Notes under the pieces: generated by a model
Told to the model about the DNA's origin: nothing
The model's input: the letters and a program-made list of their open reading frames with translations, nothing else
The model's database searches: none
Source: Shewanella sp. NFH-SH190041
GTDB taxonomy: Bacteria; Pseudomonadota; Gammaproteobacteria; Enterobacterales; Shewanellaceae
Direction of reading: 5' to 3'
Length of the DNA stretch: 64,000 nucleotides
NCBI RefSeq assembly: GCF_024363255.1
Contig: NZ_AP026070.1
Location: 4,250,827-4,314,826, forward strand
Program-made: the position numbers and the translations under genes
Shown here: positions 1-11,270 of the stretch, piece by piece
How the letters are laid out: the number at the start of each line of letters is the position of its first letter
Position numbering within the stretch: the first letter of the stretch is position 1

Positions 1-382
<382 letters not shown>

Positions 383-390
383 TTAAACCG

Positions 391-416
391 GGTGCCCCGC
401 CGCTGGGCGGAGCACC
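391..416 (-). other. rpoB-rpoC intergenic stem-loop
   Basis: Inverted repeat between rpoB and rpoC: GGTGC(C)CCGCC pairs with GGCGG(A)GCACC around a four-base loop, with one mismatch. No T-run follows on the minus strand, so it does not look like an intrinsic terminator. A role in mRNA processing or stability between the two cistrons is an inference. Confidence 0.55.
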
Positions 417-447
417 AATTCTGTTACCTACGAGGCCTTAGCCTGTA

Positions 448-3400
448 TTACTCTTCGTCCAGCTCGATATTGATACCGAGTGAGCGGATTTCTTTCAGCA
501 ATACGTTGAAGGACTCTGGCATGCCAGGCTGCATCTGATGGTTGCCATCCACGATGTTCTTATACATCTGGGTACGGCCGTTCACATCGTCAGACTTCAC
601 TGTGAGCATTTCCTGCAGGGTATAGGCTGCGCCGTATGCCTCCAGGGCCCACACTTCCATCTCACCGAAACGCTGACCACCGAACTGTGCTTTACCGCCC
701 AATGGCTGCTGGGTCACCAAGCTGTACGAACCGGTAGAACGGGCGTGCATCTTGTCATCTACCAAGTGGTTCAGCTTAAGCATGTACATGTAACCAACGG
801 TTACTTCACGCTCAAATTGGTTACCGGTGCGACCATCAAACAGTTTCAACTGACCAGAGGTTGGCAGGCCGGCAAGTTCAAGCATCTGCTTGATCTCTTT
901 CTCTTTGGCACCGTCAAACGCTGGCGTGGCAACTGGCAGACCATCTTTCAGGTGCTTAGCCAGACGCATCACTTCATCATCAGTGAAGGAGTCGATATCC
1001 ACTTTCTGCTGCAGACCGTCACCCAGCTCATATGCCTGCTTGATATAATCACGCAGTTCAGCCAGTTCACGCTGCTCTTCCAGCATGGTGTTGATACGGT
1101 TACCAATGCCTTTAGCTGCCGCACCCAAGTGAACTTCCAGTACCTGACCGATGTTCATACGGGATGGTACACCCAGAGGGTTCAATACGATGTCAACAGG
1201 GTTGCCGTTCTCATCGTATGGCATGTCTTCGATAGGACAGATCTTAGAGATCACACCCTTGTTACCGTGACGACCCGCCATCTTATCACCAGGCTGGATA
1301 GTACGTTTAACTGCCAGGTAAACCTTAACAATTTTCAGTACACCAGGAGCCAGATCATCACCTTGGGTAATCTTACGACGCTTGATTTCAAACTTCTTAT
1401 CAAAGTCTGCTTTCAGCTCTTCGTGCTGTTCGGCCAGCTGTTCCAGTTCAGTTTGCTTAACTTCATCGTCAATCACCTGAACTAAAAATTCTTTGCGAGC
1501 AATCTCAGCCAGCTGTGCTTCGCTATAACCGGCATTAACCAGTAAGTTACGCGCACGGCCGAAGATACCTTCTTCCAGGATCTTGAACTCTTCAGTCAGG
1601 TCCTTACGAGCCTGAGCAATGTGCATTTCTTCAATTTCCAGTGCGCGCTTGTCTTTCTCAACGCCGTCACGGGTAAATACTTGCACATCGATTACGGTAC
1701 CCTTCACAGAGTTAGGTACGCGCAAAGAGCTGTCTTTCACATCAGAGGCTTTTTCACCAAAGATGGCACGCAGCAGTTTCTCTTCTGGTGTCAGCTGGGT
1801 TTCACCTTTAGGTGTTACCTTACCAACCAGAATGTCGCCGCCTTTCACTTCAGCACCGATGTAAACAATACCGGACTCGTCCAGCTTGGACAGCGCAGAC
1901 TCACCTACGTTAGGGATATCAGCAGTGATCTCTTCAGAACCCAGCTTGGTATCACGAGCGATACAAGACAGTTCCTGAATGTGGATAGTACTGAAACGAT
2001 CTTCCTGCGCTACGCGCTCAGAGATCAAAATCGAGTCTTCGAAGTTGTAACCGTTCCAAGTCATAAATGCGATACGCATGTTTTGACCCAGAGCCAGATC
2101 ACCCAAGTCGGTAGATGGACCGTCAGCCAGTACGTCACCACGTACAACTGGATCGCCTACTGAGCAGCATGGACGCTGGTTAATACAGGTGTTCTGGTTA
2201 GAACGGGTGTACTTGGTCAGGTTGTAGATGTCGATACCAGCTTCGCCTGGTGTCAGCTCATCTTCGTTAACCTTAACCACGATACGGCTAGCATCAACAT
2301 AGTCGATTACACCGCCACGCTTGGCAGCCACAACCACGCCAGAGTCCACAGCCAGGTTACGTTCAATACCAGTACCAACTAAAGGCTTTTCAGACTTCAA
2401 TGTTGGTACGGCCTGACGTTGCATGTTCGCACCCATCAATGCACGGTTCGCGTCATCGTGTTCCAAGAATGGAATCAAAGATGCTGCAACAGAAATAATC
2501 TGTTGTGGCGATACGTCCATATACTGGATATCAGCGGCACGCATAAAGGTAGATTCACCCTTGTGACGGCAAGCAACTTGCTCGTCCAGAATGCGACCTT
2601 CGCTGTCCATGGTGATGTTGGCCTGTGCTACTACATAGCGGCCTTCTTCGATGGCAGACAGGTATTCAACCTCTTCGGTCACCACACCATCAATCACTTT
2701 ACGGTATGGTGTTTCCAGGAAACCGTAAGAGTTGGTGCGGGCGAAAGTTGCCAGCGAGTTAATCAGACCAATGTTTGGACCTTCAGGGGTCTCAATTGGA
2801 CACAGACGACCATAGTGAGTTGGATGCACGTCTCGCACTTCGAAGCCGGCACGCTCACGGGTCAAACCGCCTGGACCCAAGGCAGAAATACGACGCTTGT
2901 GGGTCACTTCTGACAGCGGGTTGTTCTGATCCATAAACTGAGACAGCTGAGAAGAACCGAAGAACTCTTTTACTGCCGCAGAAATTGGCTTGGCATTGAT
3001 CAGGTCCTGTGGCATCAGCTCGTTCAGATCGCCCAGAGACAGACGTTCACGAACGGCGCGCTCAACACGTACCAGACCAACACGGAATTGGTTTTCAGCC
3101 ATTTCGCCCACAGAGCGAATACGGCGGTTACCCAGGTGATCGATATCATCAACTTCATCAGAACCATTACGGATCTCGATGATCTTGCGCATTACCGCAA
3201 CGATATCGTCATTGCTCAGTACACCAGTACCTTCATCATCTGGGATTTCCAGACGACGGTTGAACTTCATGCGACCAACCTTAGACAGGTCGTAACGCTC
3301 ATCACTGAAGAACAGGTTTTGGAACAGAGCTTCGGCGGCATCCTTGGTTGGTGGCTCGCCTGGACGCATCATACGATAGATCTCAACCAGCGCTTCCAAA

Positions 3401-4479
3401 CGGTTGGTGGTGGTATCGATACGCAGGGTGTCAGAAATATAGGCACCGTGGTCCAGCTCATTGATGTACAGAGTACCGATTTCCTTGATGCCGGCCAGAG
3501 ACAGCTGGGCCAGAGATTCCAGGCTCAGTTCGCTATTGGCGCTAACCAGTACTTCACCGGTATCAGGATCGATGTAATCTTGTGCAGCCACTTTGCCGGT
3601 AATGTACTCAACAGGTACTTCCAGCTCTTTCGTGTTACTGCGCTCCAGCTGACGGATATGACGTGCAGTGATACGACGGCCTTTTTCAACCAATACAGTA
3701 CCTTCTGCATCTTTGATGTCAAAGCTGGCAGTTTCACCACGCAGACGCTCAGGAACCAGTTCCATTACCAAGGAATCTTTCTTCACTTTGAAGTCAATAC
3801 GTTCAAAGAAAGTATCCAGAATTTCCTGGGTTGTGAAGTTCAGCGCGCGAAGGATGATGGTTGCAGGCAGTTTACGACGACGGTCGATACGAACGAACAA
3901 AGCGTCCTTAGGATCGAACTCAAAGTCCAGCCATGAACCACGGTAAGGAATAATACGTGCGTTATACAGCACTTTACCTGATGAGTGAGTCTTACCACGG
4001 TCGTGGTCGAAGAACACACCAGGGCTACGGTGTAACTGAGATACAATTACCCGCTCAGTACCATTGATCACAAAGGTACCGTTTTCAGTCATCAGAGGGA
4101 TATCCCCCATGTAGACTTCTTGCTCTTTAATGTCTTTTACAGTGCCAGGCGCTGCTTCACGGTCATACAGTACCATGCGCAGTTTTACGCGCAGTGGTGC
4201 GGAATAAGTAACACCGCGGATTTGACACTCTTTCACATCAAAGACAGGCTCGCCCAGCTTGTAGCTTACGTATTGCAGCTCGGAGTTACCGGAAAAGCTC
4301 TTGATGGGAAAAACGCTACGGAAGGCAGCTTCAAAGCCACGCTCACCGGTAGGGTCTTGATCGATGAATGTCTTGAAAGAGTCTAATTGAATAGACAATA
4401 GGTAAGGAATGTCCAGTACGCGTGGACGCTTACCAAAGTCTTTACGAATACGCTTCTTTTCAGAATAGGAGTAAACCAT
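448..4479 (-). CDS. rpoB: RNA polymerase beta subunit
   Basis: Beta subunit of DNA-dependent RNA polymerase, 1343 aa against 1342 in E. coli. The start is the ATG at 4479 ([19 protein letters not shown]), preceded by AGAGGAA; an in-frame upstream extension adds ten residues that do not fit the family. The rifampicin-binding segment (about residues 505-540) reads [16 protein letters not shown], then [13 protein letters not shown], with the Asp, His and Ser positions linked to resistance in their sensitive state. The C-terminus has the conserved [12 protein letters not shown] and [18 protein letters not shown] motifs. It follows rplL after a partial terminator and precedes rpoC, the standard rplKAJL-rpoBC arrangement. 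Identity is secure. Confidence 0.99.
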   Translation of the reverse strand: MVYSYSEKKRIRKDFGKRPRVLDIPYLLSIQLDSFKTFIDQDPTGERGFEAAFRSVFPIKSFSGNSELQYVSYKLGEPVFDVKECQIRGVTYSAPLRVKLRMVLYDREAAPGTVKDIKEQEVYMGDIPLMTENGTFVINGTERVIVSQLHRSPGVFFDHDRGKTHSSGKVLYNARIIPYRGSWLDFEFDPKDALFVRIDRRRKLPATIILRALNFTTQEILDTFFERIDFKVKKDSLVMELVPERLRGETASFDIKDAEGTVLVEKGRRITARHIRQLERSNTKELEVPVEYITGKVAAQDYIDPDTGEVLVSANSELSLESLAQLSLAGIKEIGTLYINELDHGAYISDTLRIDTTTNRLEALVEIYRMMRPGEPPTKDAAEALFQNLFFSDERYDLSKVGRMKFNRRLEIPDDEGTGVLSNDDIVAVMRKIIEIRNGSDEVDDIDHLGNRRIRSVGEMAENQFRVGLVRVERAVRERLSLGDLNELMPQDLINAKPISAAVKEFFGSSQLSQFMDQNNPLSEVTHKRRISALGPGGLTRERAGFEVRDVHPTHYGRLCPIETPEGPNIGLINSLATFARTNSYGFLETPYRKVIDGVVTEEVEYLSAIEEGRYVVAQANITMDSEGRILDEQVACRHKGESTFMRAADIQYMDVSPQQIISVAASLIPFLEHDDANRALMGANMQRQAVPTLKSEKPLVGTGIERNLAVDSGVVVAAKRGGVIDYVDASRIVVKVNEDELTPGEAGIDIYNLTKYTRSNQNTCINQRPCCSVGDPVVRGDVLADGPSTDLGDLALGQNMRIAFMTWNGYNFEDSILISERVAQEDRFSTIHIQELSCIARDTKLGSEEITADIPNVGESALSKLDESGIVYIGAEVKGGDILVGKVTPKGETQLTPEEKLLRAIFGEKASDVKDSSLRVPNSVKGTVIDVQVFTRDGVEKDKRALEIEEMHIAQARKDLTEEFKILEEGIFGRARNLLVNAGYSEAQLAEIARKEFLVQVIDDEVKQTELEQLAEQHEELKADFDKKFEIKRRKITQGDDLAPGVLKIVKVYLAVKRTIQPGDKMAGRHGNKGVISKICPIEDMPYDENGNPVDIVLNPLGVPSRMNIGQVLEVHLGAAAKGIGNRINTMLEEQRELAELRDYIKQAYELGDGLQQKVDIDSFTDDEVMRLAKHLKDGLPVATPAFDGAKEKEIKQMLELAGLPTSGQLKLFDGRTGNQFEREVTVGYMYMLKLNHLVDDKMHARSTGSYSLVTQQPLGGKAQFGGQRFGEMEVWALEAYGAAYTLQEMLTVKSDDVNGRTQMYKNIVDGNHQMQPGMPESFNVLLKEIRSLGINIELDEE

Positions 4480-4644
4480 GGGTTTCCTCTGCTTGCGAGA
4501 TGTGACCAAGACTGAACCAACCCAAAGGTTAACTCAGCACGTTTGCCCATCACCGTTGAGGCAAGAACCTAACCAATAATCACTGCTAGGGACTGCGAAA
4601 TATGGCGACAAACGGTGAACAAAAAATCGCCAACGCCTACAGCG

Positions 4645-4678
4645 CAAAAAAGGCCGACGGTTAATTAACCGCCAGCCT
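4645..4678 (-). terminator. rplL-rpoB attenuator
   Basis: Read on the minus strand, GGCTGGCGGTT and AACCGTCGGCC pair around AATT and are followed by six T. It sits in the 240-bp gap between rplL and rpoB. The position matches the partial terminator known in E. coli that lowers rpoBC expression relative to the more abundant ribosomal stalk proteins. The structure is seen directly; partial read-through is inferred from the family. Confidence 0.8.
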
Positions 4679-4719
4679 CCACTCGATTGCTCGAGTGTTT
4701 TAGTATGCTAAATAATAGC

Positions 4720-5085
4720 TTACTTGATCTCTACAGAAGCACCAGCCGCTTCCAGCTCAGTTTTCAGAGCTTCAGCTTCTTCTTTAGAGATAGCTTCTTT
4801 AACTGCTACAGGAGCAGATTCAGCCATAGCTTTGGCTTCTTTCAGGCCCAGACCGGTAGCGCCACGCAGAGCTTTAATAACAGCTACTTTGTTGTCGCCG
4901 TGACCAGTCATAACTACGTCAAACTCAGTCTTTTCTTCAGCAGCAGCAGTCTCAGCACCGCCAGCAACTACTGCAGCAGCAGCAGAAACACCGAACTTCT
5001 CTTCCATAGCTTCGATCAGTTCAACAACTTCCATTACAGACATTGCTGCAAAGGCTTCTAACATTTGGTCTTTAGTGATAGACAT
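4720..5085 (-). CDS. rplL: 50S ribosomal protein L7/L12
   Basis: Ribosomal stalk protein L7/L12, 121 aa, present in several copies per ribosome and recruiting translation GTPases. The three expected parts are visible: an N-terminal dimerisation helix pair (about 1-35), an alanine-rich hinge (about 36-52, [12 protein letters not shown]) and a globular C-terminal domain with GLGLKEAK (about 79-86). It lies 54 bp downstream of rplJ, whose product L10 anchors it on the ribosome. The protein is acidic and rich in Ala and Glu, as usual. Start at 5085 (MSITKDQ) matches the family. Confidence 0.98.
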   Translation of the reverse strand: MSITKDQMLEAFAAMSVMEVVELIEAMEEKFGVSAAAAVVAGGAETAAAEEKTEFDVVMTGHGDNKVAVIKALRGATGLGLKEAKAMAESAPVAVKEAISKEEAEALKTELEAAGASVEIK

Positions 5086-5139
5086 AAGAAATATTTCCTA
5101 TTGTTCTGAATTCAATGATTTCAAGCAGCCAGCTTAAAA

Positions 5140-5637
5140 TTAAGCGGCTTCTTTTTGATCGCGCAGGGCGGCCAGAGTACGAACAAACTTGGCAGCTGAT
5201 GCCTCTTTCAGAGTCATCATCAGCTGGGCCAGTGCTTCTTCGTAAGTTGGCAGTTTTGCCAAACGATCGATCTGAGCTGCAGGGATAAATTCCCCTTCAA
5301 AAGCTGCACCTTTAACTTCAAATTCGGCTTGCTCTTTAGCAAAGTCTTTTAACAGACGAGCTGCAGCACCTGGGTGCTCGTTAGAGAAAGCGATTAAAGT
5401 TGGGCCAGTGAACACCTCGTTCAGGCACTCAAAAGAGCTACCTTCAACTGCGCGACGAGCCAGAGTGTTACGTACAACTTTTACGTATACACCGTTGGCG
5501 CGGGCAGCTTTACGCAGGGCAGTCATGGCGCCTACAGTAACACCGCGAGAATCGGCTACTACTGCAGACAGTGCACCTTTGGCAGCTTCGCTGACTTCAG
5601 CAACAATTGCTTTCTTGTCTTCGAGTCTTAATGCCAT
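5140..5637 (-). CDS. rplJ: 50S ribosomal protein L10
   Basis: L10 (165 aa) forms the base of the L7/L12 stalk and in E. coli represses its own operon by binding the rplJ leader. The N-terminus [20 protein letters not shown] and the conserved [15 protein letters not shown] segment are typical, and the C-terminal helix that carries L12 dimers is present. It is preceded by a 259-bp leader with its own promoter directly after rplA, which leaves room for the autoregulatory RNA fold. Identity is secure; autoregulation is inferred from the family. Confidence 0.98.
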   Translation of the reverse strand: MALRLEDKKAIVAEVSEAAKGALSAVVADSRGVTVGAMTALRKAARANGVYVKVVRNTLARRAVEGSSFECLNEVFTGPTLIAFSNEHPGAAARLLKDFAKEQAEFEVKGAAFEGEFIPAAQIDRLAKLPTYEEALAQLMMTLKEASAAKFVRTLAALRDQKEAA

Positions 5638-5859
5638 TGGCTATACTCCTGGATTCTACCCGGGTTAATTCCCGGAAATTACCTACTAAGTACCAAATGT
5701 ACTTAGTGACTTACGGTGCAGATTATCCAGCAGAAAAATTCTTAACTGGGGCCTGACACCGTCTACGCAGGCAATTAAGTAAATTTTATGATTCACACCT
5801 GCGATCTTGGACGGAAACCAATTTAAACCTGACGGCAAAAAAGGCTTCAACCCACCAAA

Positions 5860-5896
5860 GTGCGCGCATTATATGCTAACGCGCACACCCTGTAAA
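5860..5896 (-). promoter_or_regulatory. rplJ promoter embedded in a dyad
   Basis: On the minus strand, TTTACA (5896-5891) and TATAAT (5873-5868) are separated by exactly 17 bp, directly after the rplA stop codon. The -10 box lies in the loop of a perfect GC-rich inverted repeat, GTGCGCG (5886-5880) and CGCGCAC (5866-5860). The position corresponds to the L10 promoter of the E. coli rplJL-rpoBC operon. The match is close to the sigma70 consensus. Confidence 0.75.
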
Positions 5897-6598
5897 TTAG
5901 TTAGCCGCTTCCAGAGTATTCTGGTCAACAACTACACCTGCACCCATAGTGGTGGAGATGGTCACTTTCTTGACGTACACGCCTTTAGCAGCAGCTGGCT
6001 TAGCCTTTTTCAGAGCAGTCAGCAGAGCTTCCAGGTTTTCTTTCAATTGAGCAGTTTCGAAATCAACCTTACCGATAGTGGTATGGATGATACCGTTCTT
6101 GTCGTTACGGTAACGAACCTGACCTGCTTTAGCGTTCTTAACAGCTTCAGCAACGTTAGGCGTTACAGTACCGGTCTTAGGGTTAGGCATCAGGCCGCGT
6201 GGCCCCAGGATCTGACCCAGTTGACCAACAACGCGCATTGCATCTGGAGAAGCAATTACTACGTCGAAGTTCATTTCACCAGCTTTAACTTGTGCAGCCA
6301 GCTCGTCCATACCAACTAGCTCTGCACCCGCTTCTTTAGCAGCTTCGGCATTTGCACCTTGGGTGAACACAGCAACACGCACTTCACGACCAGTACCGTG
6401 AGGCAGAACAGTTGCACCACGAACGTTTTGATCAGATTTACGAGGATCAACGCCCAGGTTTACAGCAACATCAACACTTTCAACGAACTTAGCAGTAGCC
6501 AGTTCTTTCAGCAGAGCAACAGCTTCGTTGATTTCGTAGCTCTTGGTTCCGTCTACTTTCTCACGGATTACGCGCATGCGTTTAGTCAGCTTAGCCAT
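5897..6598 (-). CDS. rplA: 50S ribosomal protein L1
   Basis: L1 (233 aa) forms the mobile stalk at the ribosomal E site and in E. coli also represses the rplKA mRNA. The sequence starts [17 protein letters not shown] and contains the L1 signature around [19 protein letters not shown], followed by [14 protein letters not shown]. Length equals the usual 231-234 aa. It follows rplK with a 4-bp gap, so the two are translated as a pair. Its stop codon lies immediately beside the -35 box of the rplJ promoter. Confidence 0.98.
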   Translation of the reverse strand: MAKLTKRMRVIREKVDGTKSYEINEAVALLKELATAKFVESVDVAVNLGVDPRKSDQNVRGATVLPHGTGREVRVAVFTQGANAEAAKEAGAELVGMDELAAQVKAGEMNFDVVIASPDAMRVVGQLGQILGPRGLMPNPKTGTVTPNVAEAVKNAKAGQVRYRNDKNGIIHTTIGKVDFETAQLKENLEALLTALKKAKPAAAKGVYVKKVTISTTMGAGVVVDQNTLEAAN

Positions 6599-6602
6599 TG
6601 TA

Positions 6603-7031
6603 TTAGTCCTCTACTACCAAACCCATTGAACGCGCAGTACCTTCGATAGAACGCATCATAGCTTCTACGTCAGCACCAGTCATATCAGCAGCTTTAGTTT
6701 CAGCAATTTCCTGAACCTGTGCACGCTTGATAGTACCCACTTTTTCAGTGTTAGGACGGCTAGAACCGGACTTCAGACCAGCAGCCTTCAGCAGCAGGAA
6801 TGATGCTGGAGGAGTTTTGGTTTCGAAAGTGAAAGAACGGTCGTTGTATACGGTGATAACAACAGGAATTGGCATACCTTTCTCGAACTTTTCAGTACGA
6901 GCGTTGAATGCTTTACAGAATTCCATGATGTTAACGCCCTTCTGACCCAGAGCAGGACCTACTGGTGGGGAAGGGTTAGCAGCACCAGCTGCAACTTGCA
7001 GCTTGATGTAAGCTTCAATTTTCTTTGCCAT
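6603..7031 (-). CDS. rplK: 50S ribosomal protein L11
   Basis: L11 (142 aa) forms the GTPase-associated centre together with 23S rRNA and is needed for RelA activation. Typical features are the N-terminal [22 protein letters not shown], with the proline-rich [15 protein letters not shown] segment (about 21-35), and the C-terminal rRNA-binding domain with [22 protein letters not shown]. It is the first gene after a promoter at 7138-7110 and is followed at once by rplA. Known L11 is trimethylated by PrmA, which is not in this window. Confidence 0.98.
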   Translation of the reverse strand: MAKKIEAYIKLQVAAGAANPSPPVGPALGQKGVNIMEFCKAFNARTEKFEKGMPIPVVITVYNDRSFTFETKTPPASFLLLKAAGLKSGSSRPNTEKVGTIKRAQVQEIAETKAADMTGADVEAMMRSIEGTARSMGLVVED

Positions 7032-7097
7032 GAGACATTTTCCTCAAGTATGGGTTCAAACGCTGACCAGCAACAGGCCGGTAAGCTCCCCCGAAAA

Positions 7098-7138
7098 CAA
7101 CGGGTGCGGATTATATATTAACCCGCACCCGTTGCCAA
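7098..7138 (-). promoter_or_regulatory. rplK promoter embedded in a 12-bp dyad
   Basis: Minus strand: TTGGCA (7138-7133) and TATAAT (7115-7110) with a 17-bp spacer. The -10 box sits between the arms of a perfect 12-bp inverted repeat, CAACGGGTGCGG (7134-7123) and CCGCACCCGTTG (7109-7098), and the second arm is followed by TTTT. The dyad could therefore also act as the nusG terminator, because nusG ends at 7161. Both readings rest on sequence only. Confidence 0.75.
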
Positions 7139-7160
7139 ACGGATTTTGTACTTTATTTGA

Positions 7161-7712
7161 TCAGCTTTTTTCAACCTGACTAAAGTCCAGCTCAACTGGA
7201 GTAGAGCGACCAAAGATCATTACAGATACTTTTACGCGGCTCTTTTCATAATCCACTTCTTCCACGGTACCGTTAAAGTCGGCAAAAGGCCCTTCATTAA
7301 CGCGTACCACTTCACCAGGCTCAAACATCACTCGATGAGTTGGAGACTCAGTGGTTTCCTGCAGACGCTGCAGGATAGCATCAGCTTCACGATCGGAAAT
7401 TGGCGCAGGACGGTCAGACGTACCGCCAATAAAACCCATTACCCGTGGAATGCTTTTAACTAAATGCCAGCTTTCGTCATTCATTTCCATCTGCACTAGT
7501 ACATAGCCAGGGAAAAATTTACGCTCACTCTTGCGGCGTTGACCAGCACGCATTTCTACAACTTCTTCAGTTGGTACCAGTACTTCACCGAAATACTGTT
7601 CCATACCGTGCATTTTGATATGTTCAATCAGTGACTTACAGACCCGGCCTTCGTAACCGGAGAATGCCTGTACCACATACCATCTTTTTTTAGCTTCTTT
7701 CGCTTCAGTCAT
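7161..7712 (-). CDS. nusG: Transcription termination/antitermination factor NusG
   Basis: NusG (183 aa) binds RNA polymerase, suppresses pausing and links it to Rho or to the ribosome through S10. The N-terminal NGN domain starts [19 protein letters not shown] and contains [12 protein letters not shown]. The C-terminal KOW domain is visible as [20 protein letters not shown] followed by [14 protein letters not shown]. Length matches the E. coli protein (181 aa). It starts 9 bp after secE, the conserved secE-nusG pair. Confidence 0.98.
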   Translation of the reverse strand: MTEAKEAKKRWYVVQAFSGYEGRVCKSLIEHIKMHGMEQYFGEVLVPTEEVVEMRAGQRRKSERKFFPGYVLVQMEMNDESWHLVKSIPRVMGFIGGTSDRPAPISDREADAILQRLQETTESPTHRVMFEPGEVVRVNEGPFADFNGTVEEVDYEKSRVKVSVMIFGRSTPVELDFSQVEKS

Positions 7713-7721
7713 TCGAGGTGC

Positions 7722-8093
7722 CTATACGCCAGTAATGAAATTGACAATTCGCAGCAGCACTGCGTCCAGACCCCAGAGGATCAATGCCAGAATACCTGTT
7801 GCCGCCAGCACAATGAAAGTAGTGTTCAGGGCTTCCTGACGAGTCGGCCACACCACCTTGCGCACTTCGATTTGTGATTCACGGGCAAACGCCAGAGCCT
7901 GTTTACCCTTGGCTGTTTGCAAAGCAATAAAACCTGCCAGAGCAAACGCAATTACCACTGCAATTGCACGTACCAGCACGCTATGATCGCTGTACATTTG
8001 ATTGCCAATAACAGCAGCGGCCAGCAAAATAATCGCCAGACCCCACTTCACGATATCCAAGGAGCTTCCTTGGTTTTCAGTATTAGTTGTCAT
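7722..8093 (-). CDS. secE: Preprotein translocase subunit SecE
   Basis: SecE (123 aa) clamps SecY in the SecYEG translocon of the inner membrane. Three hydrophobic segments are visible (about residues 14-31, 37-60 and 94-117), the three-helix type seen in enterics. Before the last helix lies the conserved cytoplasmic motif with EVRKVVWPTRQEALNTT. It is transcribed from a promoter at 8265-8237 and runs straight into nusG. Confidence 0.97.
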   Translation of the reverse strand: MTTNTENQGSSLDIVKWGLAIILLAAAVIGNQMYSDHSVLVRAIAVVIAFALAGFIALQTAKGKQALAFARESQIEVRKVVWPTRQEALNTTFIVLAATGILALILWGLDAVLLRIVNFITGV

Positions 8094-8236
8094 CGGTTAA
8101 TTCCGTTACTCATTACAACCTGAGCTAAAGCCCGCTGCTATTCAGAATTACATCATCAAAGATTACGGACTTGCCTTTCCGAACTCACCCTTGATTCGCG
8201 AATTGCATCAGCTCAGGGGTCAAAAATCGGCCATAG

Positions 8237-8265
8237 ATTGTATTCTTAATCAGCTTGGTTAGCAA
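8237..8265 (-). promoter_or_regulatory. secE-nusG promoter
   Basis: Minus strand TTGCTA (8265-8260) and TACAAT (8242-8237) with a 17-bp spacer, in the 320-bp gap between tuf and secE. It leaves a leader of about 140 nt before secE. The rest of this gap (8266-8363) shows nothing recognisable. Confidence 0.65.
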
Positions 8266-8363
8266 GGCAACCGGCGGCAGGGACAAGGTAAAATCAACAA
8301 ATTTATGTACTCGCCAACCGTCCAGCCCAGTGGAAAAGTATTGTCTTCATCACAGAATAAAAC

Positions 8364-8388
8364 AAAAAAGGGAAGCCGAAGCTTCCCT
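8364..8388 (-). terminator. tuf terminator
   Basis: Minus strand GGGAAGC-TTCG-GCTTCCC, a perfect seven-base stem with the stable UUCG tetraloop, followed by six T. It lies 26 bp after the tuf stop codon and ends the tRNA-tuf unit. Confidence 0.9.
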
Positions 8389-8413
8389 TTTGGTAGTGCA
8401 GTCAAATTATCAA

Positions 8414-9598
8414 TTACTTGATAACTTTTGCTACAACACCAGCACCTACAGTGCGGCCACCTTCACGGATAGCGAAACGCAGACCTTCGTCCATCGCGAT
8501 AGGAGCAATCAGAGTTACTACCATCTTGATGTTGTCGCCTGGCATTACCATTTCTACGCCTTCTGGCAGTTCGATGGTACCGGTTACGTCAGTTGTACGG
8601 AAGTAGAACTGTGGACGGTAGCCTTTGAAGAATGGAGTGTGACGACCACCTTCTTCTTTAGACAGAACGTATACTTCTGATTCAAAAGTAGTGTGTGGAG
8701 TGATGGTGCCTGGCTTAGCCAGTACTTGACCACGCTCTACTTCATCACGCTTGGTACCACGCAGCAGGATACCACAGTTCTCGCCTGCACGACCTTCGTC
8801 CAGCAGCTTACGGAACATTTCAACACCGGTACAAGTAGTCTTGGTGGTGTCTTTGATACCAACGATTTCTACTTCGTCACCTACGCGGATGATACCACGC
8901 TCAACACGACCAGTTACTACAGTACCACGGCCAGAGATTGAGAATACGTCTTCGATTGGCAGCAGGAATGGCTTGTCGATGTCACGCTCTGGCTCAGGGA
9001 TGTAAGAATCCAGAGCTTCAGCCAGTTCGATTACCTTAGCTTCCCAAGCTGGGTCGCCTTCCAGCGCTTTCAGAGCAGAACCCTGAATTACTGGCAGATC
9101 ATCACCTGGGAAGTCGTATTCAGACAGCAGTTCACGAACTTCCATCTCAACCAGTTCCAGCAGCTCTTCATCATCAACCATGTCACACTTGTTCATGAAT
9201 ACGATGATGTAAGGTACGCCTACCTGACGAGACAGCAGGATGTGCTCACGAGTCTGTGGCATTGGGCCATCAGTAGAAGCAACAACCAGGATAGCACCGT
9301 CCATCTGAGCAGCACCGGTGATCATGTTTTTAACATAGTCAGCGTGGCCTGGGCAGTCTACGTGTGCGTAGTGGCGAGTTGGAGTGTCATACTCGATGTG
9401 AGAGGTATTAATGGTAATACCACGCTCACGCTCTTCTGGAGCGTTATCGATCTGTGCGAAATCACGAGCTTCACCACCATAAGTCTTAGACAGTACGTGA
9501 GAGATAGCAGCGGTCAGAGTAGTTTTACCATGGTCAACGTGACCAATGGTGCCCACGTTTACGTGGGGTTTGCTACGTTCAAATTTTTCTTTAGCCAT
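8414..9598 (-). CDS. tuf: Translation elongation factor Tu
   Basis: EF-Tu (394 aa) delivers aminoacyl-tRNA to the ribosome at the cost of GTP. All GTPase motifs are present: GHVDHGKT (19-26), the switch region with [15 protein letters not shown] (81-85), NKCD (136-139) and SALK. Domains II and III follow with [12 protein letters not shown] and [12 protein letters not shown]. It is preceded by four tRNA genes on the same strand, the same arrangement as E. coli tufB, so it is probably co-transcribed with them. Many gammaproteobacteria have a second copy next to fusA, which would be outside this window. Confidence 0.98.
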   Translation of the reverse strand: MAKEKFERSKPHVNVGTIGHVDHGKTTLTAAISHVLSKTYGGEARDFAQIDNAPEERERGITINTSHIEYDTPTRHYAHVDCPGHADYVKNMITGAAQMDGAILVVASTDGPMPQTREHILLSRQVGVPYIIVFMNKCDMVDDEELLELVEMEVRELLSEYDFPGDDLPVIQGSALKALEGDPAWEAKVIELAEALDSYIPEPERDIDKPFLLPIEDVFSISGRGTVVTGRVERGIIRVGDEVEIVGIKDTTKTTCTGVEMFRKLLDEGRAGENCGILLRGTKRDEVERGQVLAKPGTITPHTTFESEVYVLSKEEGGRHTPFFKGYRPQFYFRTTDVTGTIELPEGVEMVMPGDNIKMVVTLIAPIAMDEGLRFAIREGGRTVGAGVVAKVIK

Positions 9599-9717
9599 GG
9601 TATTGCCTCAATCCAAGAGTCTTGGTGATGAAAACCTACAGATATGAAAAAATTCCGACGAAACAGTTTTCGTCGAAACGATTAATTTGTATTAGGTTTT
9701 AGCTTGAGTAGGAAGGA

Positions 9718-9793
<76 letters not shown>

Positions 9794-9800
9794 AACAAAT

Positions 9801-9874
9801 TGGAGCGGGCGGCGGGAATCGAACCCGCGTTATCAGCTTGGAAGGCTGGAGTAATACCATTATACGACGCCCGC
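9801..9874 (-). tRNA. tRNA-Gly (TCC anticodon)
   Basis: A 74-nt cloverleaf, minus strand, starting GCGGGCGTCGTATAATGG and ending CGCCCGCTCCA with encoded CCA. The anticodon loop CCTTCCAAG gives TCC. It corresponds to E. coli glyT in the same cluster position. Confidence 0.96.
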
Positions 9875-9908
9875 GTAACCTACTAGGCTACCTAATACTT
9901 TTAGAAAG

Positions 9909-9993
9909 TGGTGGAGGGAGAAGGATTCGAACCTTCGAAGGCGGAGCCGTCAGATTTACAGTCTGATCCCTTTGGCCACTCGGGAACCCCTCC
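9909..9993 (-). tRNA. tRNA-Tyr (GTA anticodon)
   Basis: An 85-nt class II tRNA on the minus strand, starting GGAGGGGTTCCCGAGTGG and ending CTCCCTCCACCA. The anticodon loop CTGTAAATC gives GTA. The long variable arm and encoded CCA fit bacterial tRNA-Tyr (E. coli tyrU position). Confidence 0.96.
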
Positions 9994-10000
9994 AGAGAAA

Positions 10001-10076
<76 letters not shown>

Positions 10077-10094
10077 GTGTCATTTCGGTAGCGG

Positions 10095-10123
10095 ATATTA
10101 GGTAAATGTGGCGGCGAGTGCAA
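10095..10123 (-). promoter_or_regulatory. tRNA-tuf operon promoter
   Basis: Minus strand TTGCAC (10123-10118) and TAATAT (10100-10095), 17-bp spacer, about 20 bp upstream of the first tRNA. A strongly A/T-rich stretch (10124-10200) lies just upstream and could act as an UP element. It is the only good promoter candidate before the tRNA cluster. Confidence 0.7.
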
Positions 10124-10310
10124 TAGATATTTTGAAATTTTCCTAAAAAAAGCATCAAGCGTTGTTTTTTTGTACTTAAAAACCAAATTATAACCAATTA
10201 TTCATGGCTATCACCGCTTAAGGCTGTCTGCGTAACAGCATATTAGCGCTAACTATTGTCCCACCTAGGGCGATGGTGTACTGTGCCCTTCCGGTCAGTG
10301 AGGAAAAACC

Positions 10311-11258
10311 ATGATCACCAACAATCCAATCCAACAGGCCCTTTATCTGGCATTTGCACGCCAGCAGTGGGCTGGTCTCCGGGACGCCGTACCACTGACC
10401 CTCAGTGAAACAGAGTTAACCCAATTGCGCGGTATTAATGAAAATATTTTGCTGGCAGAAGTAACTGATATTTACTTACCCCTTAGCAGGTTGATGAACC
10501 TGTTTGTTGGCTCAAAGCAACAGCGGGGCATTGTCTTAAATGAGTTTCTCGGCAAAAAACCGACAGATGGTCCATACATTATCAGTATTGCTGGCAGTGT
10601 TGCGGTCGGGAAAAGTACTACCGCTAGGATTTTACAAGCCTTACTTCGACGCTGGCCTGAACATCCTAGAGTAGACCTAGTGACCACTGATGGCTTTCTC
10701 TATCCATTGTCGATCTTAAAACAAAAAGGCTTGTTACAACGTAAAGGCTTTCCAGAAAGCTATGACACCCGCATGCTTATCGACTTTATTTCAGCACTGA
10801 AATCTGGTCAGCCAACGGTACATGCGCCTAAATACTCGCATATTACTTATGATAGGTGCGAAGAAACTCAAGCTGTCAGCCAGCCCGACATTCTCATTTT
10901 AGAAGGGTTAAATGTGCTGCAGACAGAATTGGACTCCCCTGTCGATATACGCCGTCCATTTGTTTCTGACTTTGTTGATTTTTCCATTTATGTTGATGCG
11001 CCTGAAGCACAACTGAAACAATGGTATATCAATCGTTTTTTACAGTTTCGCAGTGGCGCTTTCAGTGCTGATAACTCTTATTTTCGCCACTATGCACAAC
11101 TCTCAGATCAGCAGGCCAAAGAAACTGCAGCAACCATATGGGATAGCATTAACGGCCCCAATTTAAATCAGAATATTCTCCCTACTCGCGAGCGGGCACA
11201 TCTGATCTTACAAAAAGGACCTGAACATGAAATTGCCCAAGTCCTACTAAGAAAATAA
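10311..11258 (+). CDS. coaA: Type I pantothenate kinase
   Basis: Phosphorylates pantothenate with ATP, the first and regulated step of coenzyme A synthesis. The 315-aa length matches E. coli CoaA (316). The P-loop GSVAVGKS lies at 95-102; the family segments [12 protein letters not shown] and KGFPESYD follow, then the C-terminal [19 protein letters not shown]. It starts at the ATG at 10311 after GTGAGGAAAAACC. It is divergent from the tRNA-tuf unit and convergent with birA, as in the E. coli murB-birA-coaA neighbourhood. Confidence 0.97.
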   Translation: MITNNPIQQALYLAFARQQWAGLRDAVPLTLSETELTQLRGINENILLAEVTDIYLPLSRLMNLFVGSKQQRGIVLNEFLGKKPTDGPYIISIAGSVAVGKSTTARILQALLRRWPEHPRVDLVTTDGFLYPLSILKQKGLLQRKGFPESYDTRMLIDFISALKSGQPTVHAPKYSHITYDRCEETQAVSQPDILILEGLNVLQTELDSPVDIRRPFVSDFVDFSIYVDAPEAQLKQWYINRFLQFRSGAFSADNSYFRHYAQLSDQQAKETAATIWDSINGPNLNQNILPTRERAHLILQKGPEHEIAQVLLRK

Positions 11259-11270
11259 TTAACGTATCTG

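Noticed and set aside
538..4386. Long open frames on the plus strand opposite rpoB
   Set aside because: They are mirror frames of a highly conserved coding region, lack ribosome sites and family similarity, and overlap rpoB fully.
8255..9628. Plus-strand frames opposite tuf and around the tRNA genes
   Set aside because: Shadow frames of a strongly biased gene; those at 9704-10105 run through four tRNA genes.
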